Positions 22,804 to 31,425 are shown, numbered from the stretch's first letter. The stretch is 34,974 bases of DNA from Verrucomicrobiia bacterium (GCA_030430455.1 JAUIJB010000042.1:1-34974), one strand, 5' to 3'. Notes: generated from the sequence alone by a model not told the origin. Translations and numbers: made by a program.

Positions 22804-24684
22804 CTATTCCACCTCGGGCAGCACCACTTCCACCACGCTGAAGCGCGGCAGGCCGTCGCCCAGGTCGACGGGCTCCGCGACGGTGACCCGCTCGAAGCCG
22901 GTGGCGGCAAACTCGGTGGTCGCCTCGCCGGTCATGGCCGCGTAGTTGCCGAGCTCGGTCGAGATCATCGGCGTGTCGACCAGCCCGCTGCCGCGACGGC
23001 GCAGGTAGGTCAGCTCCCAGAACCAGCTGCCGCCGTCCTCGACCAGCCGGCCGATCGGCAAGCCCGCGCTGCCGTCCGCCGCCATGGCGAATCCACCCGC
23101 TCGGTCGAGCGGCAGGTTGAAGGCATACTTGAGGATGTTCGCGATGCCGTCGTCGAAGGGGGTCGCGTCGGGCAGGGCATCGTCGTCTTCAAGGCCGGCC
23201 GCGGCCGCGGCCTCGGCATAGAGGGTGGCCGCGTCGGTGGTGACCAGGCTCAGCGGGAAGGTGATCGTCTCGACGTCCTCGTCGGCCTCGTTGCCGATCT
23301 CGAGGACCGCGCGGAAGGTGCCGTCCTCCTCGGGGGTCCCGCTGATGACGAGGGAGGTGGATTCGCCGAGCGCCAGTTCCGCGTCGTAGCCGCTGGTGTC
23401 GGCGGCGAAGAGCTCGCTGCTGTCGACCGGGTCGGTCTCACCCTCGCCGACGGTGTCGTCGGCCACGATGGCGACATCGGGCAGGTCGCCGGCGCGGTTG
23501 CCGATGTTGGTGATGGTGAGCAGGCGATCGCCGGTTCCGTCGACCACCGACCGGATCTCGATGGGGTCTCCCGGGTCGACGATGCCCTCGCCGTCGAGCT
23601 CGAAGACGAACTCCGGCTCGTAGACGAGGGTGGTCGCGGCGACGCGGTCGGCCGCCATGCCGCCGGCCATGGTGAAGGCCCCGCCGACGAAGAGGTCCTG
23701 CACGGATACCAGCATGGCGAGCACGTCGTCGTCGGTGCCCGAGCCGAAGGCGGACCACTCGTCGCCGTCCCATCGCGCGATGTTGGCGGCGGGGCTGCCC
23801 CCGGCGGTGGTGAGCGAGCCACCGGCAAAGATCTCGCCGCGCCGGATGGCGACCGTCCGCACGGTCCCGGAGGCGCCCGAGCCGACCGGGAGCCAGGCGC
23901 TGCCGTTCCACTGGGCGATGCCGATGCCGAGGCTGGTCGTGCCGGACATGAAGAAGCTCCCCCCGGCGACCAGGCTGCCGTCGTCGCTGGCGAGGCACGC
24001 GACCGGGCGGTTGAGCCCGCTGCCGAGGGCCGACCAGGATTCGCCGTTCCAGGAGGCGACATGGCTGGCGGGGCTGGTGAAGTCGCCGCCGACGCGCACC
24101 GTCGAGCCGCTGAGGTCGATCGCGCGGACGGTGTTGTTGGTGCCGCTGCCGAGGGCACTCCAGCTGCTGCCGTCCCACACGGCGATGTTGTTGGCGTTGG
24201 CGCCCCCGGCGGTGGTGAACTTGCCGCCGACGTGGACCTCGCCGCGCGAGGCGGCGACGGCGTGGGCCTTGCCGTTCAGGCCGCTGCCGAGCGCCGACCA
24301 CTCGCTGCCGTCCCAGCGGGCGATGCCGAGGGCGGTCGCGCCGCCGGCCTTGGAGAACTCGCCCGCGGCGTAGAGCTCGCCGCCGGACAGGGCGATGGCG
24401 TTGATGCGGGCGTTGGTCCCGCTGCCGAGCGCCGACCAGGTGCTGCCGTCCCAGCTGGCGATGTTGCTCGCGGCGACCGCACCGACCTGGCTGAACTCGC
24501 CGGCGAAGTAGAGCGTCCCGTCCGCGGCCTCGGCCATGGCGCGGACCGGGCCGTCGAACAGCGGGTTGGCATCGACCGGGAACCAGTCGGCATCCATGCC
24601 CTGGCCGGCGGCCCGCGCCATGGCGAGTCCGAGCAGGAGCAGGAGGCAGGCGCGGCGGGCGGAGAGGATGGGGAGGATGGACAT
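22804..24684 (-). CDS. Secreted seven-repeat beta-propeller protein with verrucomicrobial C-terminal segment
   Basis: I know the repeat type but no function. The 626-residue product starts with a signal peptide (ARRACLLLLLGLAMARAAGQ). Residues 44-354 hold seven units of about 45 residues. Six contain a W-(D/N)-G-x-x-W-x-x-x-GSG block (WDGSTWSALGSG at 78-89, and again near 124, 170, 212, 259 and 305) and each has a GG/AG-(E/K/D/S/A)-F strand. The seventh, at about 316-354, ends without the WDG block. Residues about 357-470 look like an Ig-like strand-rich domain (DPGDPIEI ... LLTITNIGN ... LVISGTPEEDG). Residues about 488-610 contain ILKYAFNLPLD, common near the C-terminus of verrucomicrobial secreted proteins. 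ATG 24684 gives the best signal peptide; in-frame starts upstream overlap bioB. Confidence 0.85.
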   Translation of the reverse strand: MSILPILSARRACLLLLLGLAMARAAGQGMDADWFPVDANPLFDGPVRAMAEAADGTLYFAGEFSQVGAVAASNIASWDGSTWSALGSGTNARINAIALSGGELYAAGEFSKAGGATALGIARWDGSEWSALGSGLNGKAHAVAASRGEVHVGGKFTTAGGANANNIAVWDGSSWSALGSGTNNTVRAIDLSGSTVRVGGDFTSPASHVASWNGESWSALGSGLNRPVACLASDDGSLVAGGSFFMSGTTSLGIGIAQWNGSAWLPVGSGASGTVRTVAIRRGEIFAGGSLTTAGGSPAANIARWDGDEWSAFGSGTDDDVLAMLVSVQDLFVGGAFTMAGGMAADRVAATTLVYEPEFVFELDGEGIVDPGDPIEIRSVVDGTGDRLLTITNIGNRAGDLPDVAIVADDTVGEGETDPVDSSELFAADTSGYDAELALGESTSLVISGTPEEDGTFRAVLEIGNEADEDVETITFPLSLVTTDAATLYAEAAAAAGLEDDDALPDATPFDDGIANILKYAFNLPLDRAGGFAMAADGSAGLPIGRLVEDGGSWFWELTYLRRRGSGLVDTPMISTELGNYAAMTGEATTEFAATGFERVTVAEPVDLGDGLPRFSVVEVVLPEVE

Positions 24685-24725
24685 CGCGGGCGGCATGCGG
24701 CGGGACAGACTCGCCCGGCGTGGCG

Positions 24726-25721
24726 TCATTCGCAACAGGGACTGAGCGGGCGCTCCTCGCAGGCCGAGGGCGCGGTCATCGCCGGGTCCGGGGCGAGGGT
24801 TTCGAGGTCAAGACGCGCGAGCAGGGCGCGGTCTTTCTCGACCGCCGGGTTTTTCGCGGTCAGCAGCTTGTCGCCGTAGAAGATCGAGTTGGCCCCGGCG
24901 AAGAAGCACAGCGCCTGGGTCTCGTCCGAGAGCCGGGTGCGCCCGGCGGACAGCCGGACCTTCGCCTTCGGCACCGCGATGCGGGCGATCGCGATCATCC
25001 GCACCAGGTCGAAGGGGTCGACCGGGTCGCTGCCCTCGAGCGGGGTGCCGGGCATCGGCATCAGCGAGTTGATCGGCACGCTCTCCGGTTGCGGGTTGAA
25101 CTCGGAGATGACCTCGAGCATCCGCAGGCGGTCGTCGCGGGTCTCGCCCAGGCCGAGGATGCCGCCGCAGCAGACCGACATGCCGGCGTCCTGGACGTTG
25201 CGGATGGTGCGCAGGCGGTCGTCGTAGGTGTGGGTCGTGACGATGTTCGGGTAGTGCTCGGGGGAGGTGTCGACGTTGTGGTTGTAGGCGGTCACGCCGG
25301 CCTTCTTCAGCGCCGCGGCCTCGTCGGGGCCGAGCTCGCCGAGGGTCACGCAGACCTCCATGCCGAGCGACGAGACGTCGCGGACGATGTCGAGGACCTG
25401 CTCGAAGCGCTGGGTGCCGCCGCGCACGCCGCGCCACGCGGCGCCCATGCAGAAGCGGGTCGACCCGGTCGCGCGGGCGGCGCGGGCACGCTCCATGATG
25501 ACCTCCTTGCTCAGCAGCCGCTCGACCTCGAGCCCGGAGTCGTGGCGGGCCGACTGGGCGCAGTAGGAGCAGTCCTCCGAGCAGCCGCCGGTCTTGATCG
25601 ACATCAGCGTGCAGAGCTGCACCTCGGGCTTTTCCCAGTGCTCCTCGTGGACCGCGCGGGCCCGCTTGAGCAGCTCGAAGAAGGGCAGGTCGTGGAGCGC
25701 CTTGAGTTCGGTGAATTTCAT
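24726..25721 (-). CDS. bioB: Biotin synthase BioB
   Basis: BioB is the radical-SAM enzyme that inserts sulfur into dethiobiotin, the last step of biotin synthesis. The 331-residue protein has the radical-SAM cluster CSEDCSYC with Cys47, Cys51 and Cys54. The second-cluster ligands are Cys91 (RFCMGAAWR), Cys124 (MEVCVTLGEL) and Cys184 (MSVCCGGILGLGE), with the Arg ligand in VRLSAGR. YNHNVDTSPE (146-155) is the conserved substrate-contact block. A short Cys-containing tail (about 316-331, SACEERPLSPCCE) extends past the domain. No other bio genes are in the window. The gene lies 37 bases after the secreted protein gene at 25759 and just before the propeller gene, all on the minus strand. Confidence 0.97.
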   Translation of the reverse strand: MKFTELKALHDLPFFELLKRARAVHEEHWEKPEVQLCTLMSIKTGGCSEDCSYCAQSARHDSGLEVERLLSKEVIMERARAARATGSTRFCMGAAWRGVRGGTQRFEQVLDIVRDVSSLGMEVCVTLGELGPDEAAALKKAGVTAYNHNVDTSPEHYPNIVTTHTYDDRLRTIRNVQDAGMSVCCGGILGLGETRDDRLRMLEVISEFNPQPESVPINSLMPMPGTPLEGSDPVDPFDLVRMIAIARIAVPKAKVRLSAGRTRLSDETQALCFFAGANSIFYGDKLLTAKNPAVEKDRALLARLDLETLAPDPAMTAPSACEERPLSPCCE

Positions 25722-25758
25722 GGATGGAGATTCGTGGTCGTTTGGCTTGGCGGAGGGG

Positions 25759-26436
25759 CTAGCGGACCCAGCCCTCGCCGACGGGCATGCGGCCCTGGCC
25801 GACGACGGTGTAGTCGGTCTTGCCCATGGCGCCCTCGAGCTTCACGCCGAGCTTGCTGCGCCAGACCTTGCTCATGCTCTCGGCGGTGTGGCAGCCCCAG
25901 CTTTTGCAGTAGGCGTCGCGGGCGAAGACCGAGCCGCGGATGCGCGACAGGTCGTTCTCGTGGATCCAGGCGGTGCAGGCGCCCATGATCACGTTGCCGT
26001 AGTCGAGCATGAAGCAGTGGCGGTTCGAGTGGCCAAAGTAGTCGAAGGTCTCCACCGAGCGGCGCGGCCGGCGATTGATCGCGGCGATGGCCCCGCTGGT
26101 GCTGTCGATCCACTCGATCGAGACCCGCCGCTTGGTCGCCTGCTCGGTGATCCACGAAAGGTACGGCTTGCCGTCCTCGCGGCCGCGGGTGCGGTAGCCC
26201 GGGCGGTAGACCAGCCAGTGGATCCGGGCGTCCGAGCCATAGGCCTTGCGGATCTCGGCCATGCGGAGGGTCGAGGCGCGGATGAAGTTGGCCCACCAGC
26301 GGTCGTGCTGGTCGCGCTTGACCCGCAGGTCCTCCCACTGCCTGAGCGCCGGTCCCCCGGTGAGGATCAGGTGCTCGGCGCGGAGCACTGAGCTCATCGC
26401 GAGAAGCAGGACCAGGGGAAGCAGCAGGCGGTGCAT
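25759..26436 (-). CDS. Secreted protein with caspase-like (clan CD) pattern, function unknown
   Basis: I do not recognise a named family. The 225-residue product has a signal peptide (1-20, MHRLLLPLVLLLAMSSVLRA). The order of elements resembles a caspase/CHAT fold: a first strand HLILTGG (22-28), a helix, a strand IHWLVYR (72-78), a helix, a strand VSIEWID (105-111), a helix with AIAAINR, and then strand FDYFGHSNRHCFMLDYG (131-147). That strand places His136 in a GHS motif. Strand-plus-loop AYCKSWGCHTAES (175-187) follows with Cys182, then a helix and LEGAMGKTDY. His136 and Cys182 would be the dyad. This is inference from pattern only; it could instead be a catalytically dead fold. A possible promoter (TTTTCA, 17 bases, CAGACT) lies 6 bases before the ATG. 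Confidence 0.75.
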   Translation of the reverse strand: MHRLLLPLVLLLAMSSVLRAEHLILTGGPALRQWEDLRVKRDQHDRWWANFIRASTLRMAEIRKAYGSDARIHWLVYRPGYRTRGREDGKPYLSWITEQATKRRVSIEWIDSTSGAIAAINRRPRRSVETFDYFGHSNRHCFMLDYGNVIMGACTAWIHENDLSRIRGSVFARDAYCKSWGCHTAESMSKVWRSKLGVKLEGAMGKTDYTVVGQGRMPVGEGWVR

Positions 26437-26442
26437 GACGGG

Positions 26443-26471
26443 AGTCTGGCGGGGAAATCGGGTCGTGAAAA
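26443..26471 (-). promoter_or_regulatory. Candidate promoter close to the start of the secreted protein gene
   Basis: On the minus strand TTTTCA (26471-26466) and CAGACT (26448-26443) are 17 bases apart, with ATG 26436 only 6 bases after the -10 hexamer. The match is modest, but the layout equals that before the genes at 16450 and 20938. Confidence 0.3.
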
Positions 26472-26491
26472 GCGTGCGGTGCGGCAGGCGC

Positions 26492-27643
26492 TCAGGCGGG
26501 CACGGATTCGAAGGCGGCGGCGATTTTCCCGAGCCCCTCGAGCAGCCGCGCCCGCGGGCAGGCGAGGTTGAGGCGGAACCAGCCGGGCCAGCCGAAGAAG
26601 GCGCCGTCGGAGACGAACAGGCCGGCCGACTTCTCGAGGTGGAGGGCCGGGTTCTCGACGCCGCTCGCGCGGGCGTCGATCCACACCAGGTAGGTCGCCT
26701 CCGGCCGCACCAGGCGCAAGTCGGGGAGGCGGCGGGCGAGGAAGTCCTCCAGAGCCTCGAGGTTCCCGCGCAGGTAGCCGAGGAGCTCGCGTCGCCAGGG
26801 CTCGCCGTGGCGGTAGGCGGCCTCGGCGGCGTAGTAGGACAGCGCGTTGATCTCGGCGAGGGTGTGGCCGCGGGCGGCACTGAAGCGGCGCCGCAGGGAA
26901 TCGTCGGGAATGACCGCCAGCGCGTAGCCGAGCCCGGCGATGTTCCAGGTCTTGCTCGGCGAAAGCAGGGTGATCGTGCGCTTGGCGAAACGGGCGGGAA
27001 GCTCGAGGGCCGAGACGTGCGGCGTGGCGGACTCGTCGAGGATCAGGTCGCAGTGGATCTCGTCGGACACCAGCACCAGGTCGTGGCGCTCGCAGAACTC
27101 CGCGATGCCCTCGACCTCGTCGCGGGTGTAGACCCGGCCGAGCGGGTTCTGCGGGTTGCACAGCAGGAACAGCCGGGTCTGCGGCGTGACCGCCCGCTCC
27201 ATCGCCTCCCAGTCGACTTCCCAGCGGCCGTCGCGCAGGGCGTGGTCGGCGGTGACCAGCCCGGCTTCGGCATCGCGGTGGACGCCGAGGAAGGGGGGGT
27301 AGACCGGTGTCAGGGTCATCAACGACTCGCCCGGCTCGCAGAACGCGCGGGCACACAGCGACAGCGCCGGGACCAGCCCGCCGAGGTGGACGACCTGCTC
27401 GGGCGCGACCTCGGTCGAGTGGCGCCCGCGCAGGCGCTCGACGACGGCATCGACCAGGCTCGCATGGGCCTGGGCGTAGCCGAACACGCCGTGGTCGACG
27501 CGGCGGTGGAGCGCCTCCAGCACCTCGGGTGGCGAGGCGAAGTCCATGTCCGCGACCCAGAAGGGATCGAGCTCGGGGCGGCGGTCGAACTTGATGCAGC
27601 CGGTGCCCCTGCGGTCGATCGGCGTGTCGAAGTCGTATGGCAT
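26492..27643 (-). CDS. MalY/PatB family PLP-dependent aminotransferase (C-S lyase)
   Basis: This is a fold-type I pyridoxal-phosphate enzyme of the MalY/PatB group, which mostly act as cystathionine beta-lyases or C-S lyases. The 383-residue protein begins with the group-typical YDFDTPIDRRGTGCIKFD, then DPFWVADMDFASPP (26-39). LLCNPQNPLGRV (160-171) and SDEIHCDLI (193-201) bind the cofactor, and the Schiff-base Lys231 sits in LLSPSKTWNIAGL. The C-terminal GWFRLNLACPRA carries the carboxylate-binding Arg. Length is normal. A role in methionine/cysteine sulfur metabolism is likely, but MalY-like side activities are common. It sits 58 bases after the ROK gene on the same strand. Confidence 0.93.
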   Translation of the reverse strand: MPYDFDTPIDRRGTGCIKFDRRPELDPFWVADMDFASPPEVLEALHRRVDHGVFGYAQAHASLVDAVVERLRGRHSTEVAPEQVVHLGGLVPALSLCARAFCEPGESLMTLTPVYPPFLGVHRDAEAGLVTADHALRDGRWEVDWEAMERAVTPQTRLFLLCNPQNPLGRVYTRDEVEGIAEFCERHDLVLVSDEIHCDLILDESATPHVSALELPARFAKRTITLLSPSKTWNIAGLGYALAVIPDDSLRRRFSAARGHTLAEINALSYYAAEAAYRHGEPWRRELLGYLRGNLEALEDFLARRLPDLRLVRPEATYLVWIDARASGVENPALHLEKSAGLFVSDGAFFGWPGWFRLNLACPRARLLEGLGKIAAAFESVPA

Positions 27644-27701
27644 GCGCCGGACGTAGCGTCTCGCGCCGCGAAAGCAATCCGCGAGTGGCCCGGTGGCGGG
27701 C

Positions 27702-28655
27702 TCATGGGCGGTAGGTCATCCCGGCGGAGTCGAGGCTCAGCGCGGCCGCGCCGATCATCCCCGCCTCGTTGCCGAAGCGTGCCGGGAGGATCATCAGGTG
27801 GTCCTTGAAGGGCGGCGAGAGCTGCGCGTAGAGGTGCGAGGTGAGCGGCCCGAAGAGCAGCTCGCCGGCCTTGGCCACGCCGCCGCCGATGATGATCGCG
27901 TGCGGGTTCAGCAGCCAGCAGCAGCTCATCAGGGCGCTGGCCAGCTTGGTGGCCACCCGGTCCCAGACCTCGAGCGCCACGGCGTCGCCCTGGCGGGCCA
28001 GGCGCGACAGCTCGGCCGGCGTGCAGTTGCTCTCGCTGCGCGGCTCGCCGGCCGCCTCGTAGGCCTGGTGCGCCATCTCGGCGATCTGCTGGTTGCCGAC
28101 ATACTCCTCGAGCGCCCCCAGGTTGCCGTAGGTGCCGCGGACGCCCTGGTAGTCGATCGACATCTGGCCGACCTCGCCGGCACCGAAGCGCGCGCCGCGG
28201 ACCATCGCGCCGTTGGCGACCACGCCGCCGCCGACCCCGGTGCCCAGGGTGATGGCGATCAGGTTGTCCAACCCGCGGCCCGCGCCGCGCTTCCACTCGG
28301 CGTAGGCCATGCAGTTGGCGTCGTTGTCGACCGCGACCGGCAGGTCGAGGCGGTCGCCGAGGATCCGCTTGAGCTTGATACCCTCCCAGCCGGGCACGTT
28401 GGTCAGGTTGTGGACCATGCCCTTTTCGAAGTCGACGAAGCCGGGCACGCCGACCCCCACCGCGGCGGTCCGCGGGTGCTTCTGGCGCAGCTCGTTCACC
28501 ACCTCGATGATGGTCTCGATCAACGCATCCGGCCCGTCGAAGTCGGCCGTGGCGATCGGCGGGGCCTGATCGACGACATTTCCGCGGAAGGCGACGCCGA
28601 TCTTGACGGAGGTTCCCCCGAAATCGACGCCGACGGCAAGGTGGGTTTGGGGCAT
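27702..28655 (-). CDS. ROK family sugar kinase (glucokinase-like) lacking the ROK zinc motif
   Basis: It is expected to phosphorylate glucose or a related hexose in the cytoplasm. The 317-residue protein has the ATP loop DFGGTSVKIG (11-20), GVGVPGFVD (67-75), the catalytic Asp112 in DNDAN (110-114) and LGTGVGGGVV (137-146). The ROK signature region is altered: the His of GE-x-GH is Gln164 (GEVGQ), and the CxCGxxGCxE zinc cluster reads GTYGNLGALE, so all three Cys are replaced (Gly174, Tyr176, Ala181). The loop length is kept, so this is substitution rather than deletion. A hydrophobic core may replace zinc. The IIGGG (about 247-251) and C-terminus are normal. No DNA-binding domain is present, so it is a kinase rather than a ROK repressor. 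Confidence 0.9.
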   Translation of the reverse strand: MPQTHLAVGVDFGGTSVKIGVAFRGNVVDQAPPIATADFDGPDALIETIIEVVNELRQKHPRTAAVGVGVPGFVDFEKGMVHNLTNVPGWEGIKLKRILGDRLDLPVAVDNDANCMAYAEWKRGAGRGLDNLIAITLGTGVGGGVVANGAMVRGARFGAGEVGQMSIDYQGVRGTYGNLGALEEYVGNQQIAEMAHQAYEAAGEPRSESNCTPAELSRLARQGDAVALEVWDRVATKLASALMSCCWLLNPHAIIIGGGVAKAGELLFGPLTSHLYAQLSPPFKDHLMILPARFGNEAGMIGAAALSLDSAGMTYRP

Positions 28656-28714
28656 GACGGGAGTGTTTTAGCAAGCTTCGCTGCGGTGGCACGAAGAAAT
28701 CCGCGCGGCCCGTG

Positions 28715-29467
28715 TCAGGAGGCCCGAAAGATCCTCTCGGCGACCAGGCGGAGGCCCTCGAGGGTGACCATGGGGTCGACGGCGTCGATCTCGCCGAGGC
28801 CCTGGGCGATCAACCCGGCGTCGCCGCCGGTGGCCACCGCGCGGGCCGGGCACCCGAGTTCACGGCGCACCGAGGCGAGGATCTCGCGGACCAGTCCGCG
28901 GTAGCCGATCACCGCCCCGCTGGTCATCGCCTCGGCCGTGGAGCGGCCGATCACCCGTTCGGGTTCGTGCAGCTCGATGGGCGGAAGCAGGGCGGTGCGA
29001 CGGCCGAGGTAGTCGCTCATCGCGCCGAGCCCCGGGGCGATCACGCCGCCGCAGTAGGCCGGGCCGGCGTCGCCCTGCTTGACGACGTCGAAGGTCACCG
29101 CCGTGCCGAAGTCGATGACGATCGCCGGGGCGCCGTGCAGGGCGGTCACTCCCACGGCATTGGCAAGGCGGTCCGCGCCGATGCGCTCGGGCCGGGGGAA
29201 GTCGATCCCGATGCCCAGCGGGCTGCGGTGGTCGAGCTCGGCGACCTCGCCCCGGCGGGCGAGGCACTCGCGGAGAACGGAAGCCTTCCCGGGAACCACC
29301 GAGGCGACCAGGGCGGCATCGAATTCGAGGCCGTCGAGCAGGGGCTCGAGGGTTTCCGGGCTGAGCTCGGCGGTGGCGAGGCGGCGGGTCTCACCAACGA
29401 TTCTGCCGCCTTCCGCCAAAGCGAACTTGGTGCGGGTGTTCGAGTTGTCGATCAGCAGCAGGCGCAT
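28715..29467 (-). CDS. coaX: Type III pantothenate kinase CoaX
   Basis: CoaX phosphorylates pantothenate, the first step of coenzyme A synthesis, and is not feedback-inhibited like type I enzymes. The 250-residue protein has the N-terminal phosphate loop DNSNTRTKFAL (7-17; DxGNT in most, here Ser for Gly), the pantothenate-binding GADRLAN (97-103), DFGTAVTFDVV (119-129), and GGVIAPGLGAM (140-150). Length is typical. I chose ATG 29467, which puts the phosphate loop at the usual distance; the in-frame ATG 29479 adds MTGE. The start lies 2 bases beyond the stop of the upstream small gene, so the two are closely coupled. Confidence 0.95.
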   Translation of the reverse strand: MRLLLIDNSNTRTKFALAEGGRIVGETRRLATAELSPETLEPLLDGLEFDAALVASVVPGKASVLRECLARRGEVAELDHRSPLGIGIDFPRPERIGADRLANAVGVTALHGAPAIVIDFGTAVTFDVVKQGDAGPAYCGGVIAPGLGAMSDYLGRRTALLPPIELHEPERVIGRSTAEAMTSGAVIGYRGLVREILASVRRELGCPARAVATGGDAGLIAQGLGEIDAVDPMVTLEGLRLVAERIFRAS

Positions 29468-29468
29468 C

Positions 29469-29912
29469 TCACCAGTCATCGTCGTGGAAGTAGCGCGGCT
29501 TGCCGGTCGGGGTTTCGGGGATGCCGGAGCCCGTGCGCACGCTCAGTTCGCCGTCGTGGAGGCGCAGCCGGATCGGTCCGGCCAGGTCGCCCTCCTCGAT
29601 CCAGAACTTCAGCGCCATGGCCTCGATCTGCTCGTCGGGGGAGCGCTGCAGGGTGATGTCCGCGGGCTCGAGCAGGCGGCCGTCGGCGAGCACCAGCCGG
29701 ACCGGCTTGTCGAGTTCCGGCGCCTCGCCCTTGCGCGCCTTGAGGACGACGCCGAGCCAGAAATAGCTGTGGTCCCGCTCGAGCGAGCTGAAGCGGATGG
29801 TCATCCGCGCCGCGGGGTCGGCTCCCGCCTCGTAGCTGCGGGTCCAGTACCAGGCCGCCCCGGCCATGCAGGGCACGATCAGGGCGAGGAGGATCCAGGC
29901 GCGCCGGTTCAC
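29469..29912 (-). CDS. Small membrane-anchored protein of unknown function
   Basis: I do not recognise this 147-residue protein. It starts with a single hydrophobic segment (about 4-22, AWILLALIVPCMAGAAWYW) that would anchor it, with the remainder outside the cytoplasm. The rest looks strand-rich: MTIRFSSLERDHSYFWLGVVLKARKG, then VRLVLADGRLLEPADITL and IRLRLHDGELSVRTG. The end is acidic (FHDDDW). GTG 29912 is the most likely start because it begins right before the hydrophobic segment; upstream in-frame codons are Arg/Gly-rich and reach back to 30008. Its stop lies 2 bases from the preferred coaX start, so the two are probably co-transcribed. Confidence 0.65.
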   Translation of the reverse strand: MNRRAWILLALIVPCMAGAAWYWTRSYEAGADPAARMTIRFSSLERDHSYFWLGVVLKARKGEAPELDKPVRLVLADGRLLEPADITLQRSPDEQIEAMALKFWIEEGDLAGPIRLRLHDGELSVRTGSGIPETPTGKPRYFHDDDW

Positions 29913-30009
29913 GCGGGAAGTCAGGCGCCGCCCGCCACCGCTGTCACGGCAAAAGGCGTGTCGGGCCCCGCGGACCGCGGCCGCACCGACCGCTCCCGCG
30001 GTACGCAAA

Positions 30010-30037
30010 ACGGGCGGGCCGTTGCCGGCCCGCCCGT
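30010..30037 (-). terminator. Rho-independent terminator of the ammonium transporter gene
   Basis: An 11-bp perfect stem (ACGGGCGGGCC with complement, 6-base loop) is followed on the minus strand by TTTGCG. It lies 21 bases after the transporter stop codon and separates it from the genes at 29912 and below. Confidence 0.78.
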
Positions 30038-30057
30038 GGGAGTGGAGTGGTTGGGGA

Positions 30058-31425
30058 TTACTCGGTGTAGCTGTAAGCCGGCGAACCGTGCTCGGCCACG
30101 TCGAGGCCTTCGGCTTCCTCCTCGGCGCTCACCCGGACACCCATGACGAGCTTGAGGATGAAGAACACCACGAAGGAGAAGATGAAGGCGGCGGCGGCGA
30201 CGGCGAGGACGCCGACGAGCTGGCCGCCGATGCCGAACTGCTTCTCGCCACCTTCCGGCACGACCTCGAAGATCGCGGCAGCGAGGATGCCCCAGATGCC
30301 GCAGATGCCGTGGACGGAGATGGCACCGACCGGATCGTCGATCTTGATCTTGTCGAAGAACAGGACCGAGAGGACCACCAGGGCACCGGCGATGAGGCCG
30401 ATGATCATCGCACCGTTCGTCGAGACGATGTCGGCGTTGGCGGTGATGCCGACCAGACCGGCGAGGAAGCCGTTGAGGGTCATCGACAGGTCGGGCTTCT
30501 TGAGCGTGATCCACGACATGATCATCGCGCCGAGCGCGCCGGTGCAGGCCGCCAGCGTGGTGGTCGTGAAGACCAGGCCGAGCGGACCCGGGTTGGCCGA
30601 AAGGACCGAACCGCCGTTGAACCCGAACCAGCCGAAGAACAGCAGGAAGACGCCGATCGCGGCGAGCGGCAGGTTGCTCGGGAGGATCGGCTTGATGCCG
30701 TCCGCGGTGTACTTCCCGGCACGCGGCCCGAGGACCAGCACGCAGGCAAGCGCGGCGAAGCCGCCGAAGGCGTGGACGACCGCGGAACCGGCGAAGTCCT
30801 TGAAGCCGTTGCCGCCGTTCAGGCCGCCGAGCCAGCCGCCACCCCAGTGCCAGGAGCCGACGACCGGGTACCACAGGCCGACGAGGAGGGTCGCGAAGAT
30901 CATGAAGGTCGGCAGCTTGACCCGCTCGGCGACGGCACCCGAGACGATCGTCGCCGCGGTGGCCGCGAACATCGCCTGGAAGATGAAGTCACCGTAGCCG
31001 GTCATGGCGAGGTCGAGGCCACCGTAGCCGAAGGTGTCGCCACCGTCCGCGTTGAGGTCGCCGATCGGACCGCCAAGGCTGAACCAACCGTTGAAATCAC
31101 CCGGGTAGTGGGTGTTGAAGCCGATCAGCGCGTAGGTGACGACGCCGATTGCGATGATGAAGCAGTTCTTGAACAGGATGTTGACCGTGTTCTTGCGCTG
31201 CGTGAGGCCGGCTTCCAGCGAGGCGAAGCCGAGGTGCATGAGGAACACCAGGGCCGCCGCGATGACCGTCCAGAGCATCGACGTGGTGAAGAAGTCGAAG
31301 GCGTAGGCGTAGTCGCCCTGCGCGGCGATCAGTTCGTCGTAGCCCTCTTTGTACTCATCCTGTCCCCGAGCCACGGCGGGCAGGAGGAAAGGAGCTAGGA
31401 ACATCAGTTTTTTCATCATTCGCAT
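30058..31425 (-). CDS. amt: Ammonium transporter, Amt/MEP/Rh family
   Basis: It imports ammonium across the inner membrane. The 455-residue protein has a signal-peptide-like first segment (MKKLMFLAPFLLPAVARG) and eleven further hydrophobic helices. The conserved twin histidines of the pore are His218 (GSAVVHAFGG) and His372 (ISVHGICGIWG). The Amt signature FAGSAVVHAFGGFAAL and the early GLTQRKNTVNILFKN are present. The Phe gate region and TATIVSGAVAERVKL (158-171) are normal. No glnK lies beside it, unlike most bacterial amtB genes. A close match to a sigma-54 promoter lies at 31466-31482 (TTGGCACGACGGATGCT), about 30 bases upstream of the start from its predicted first transcribed base. This points to nitrogen control. 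I chose ATG 31425. Confidence 0.95.
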   Translation of the reverse strand: MRMMKKLMFLAPFLLPAVARGQDEYKEGYDELIAAQGDYAYAFDFFTTSMLWTVIAAALVFLMHLGFASLEAGLTQRKNTVNILFKNCFIIAIGVVTYALIGFNTHYPGDFNGWFSLGGPIGDLNADGGDTFGYGGLDLAMTGYGDFIFQAMFAATAATIVSGAVAERVKLPTFMIFATLLVGLWYPVVGSWHWGGGWLGGLNGGNGFKDFAGSAVVHAFGGFAALACVLVLGPRAGKYTADGIKPILPSNLPLAAIGVFLLFFGWFGFNGGSVLSANPGPLGLVFTTTTLAACTGALGAMIMSWITLKKPDLSMTLNGFLAGLVGITANADIVSTNGAMIIGLIAGALVVLSVLFFDKIKIDDPVGAISVHGICGIWGILAAAIFEVVPEGGEKQFGIGGQLVGVLAVAAAAFIFSFVVFFILKLVMGVRVSAEEEAEGLDVAEHGSPAYSYTE

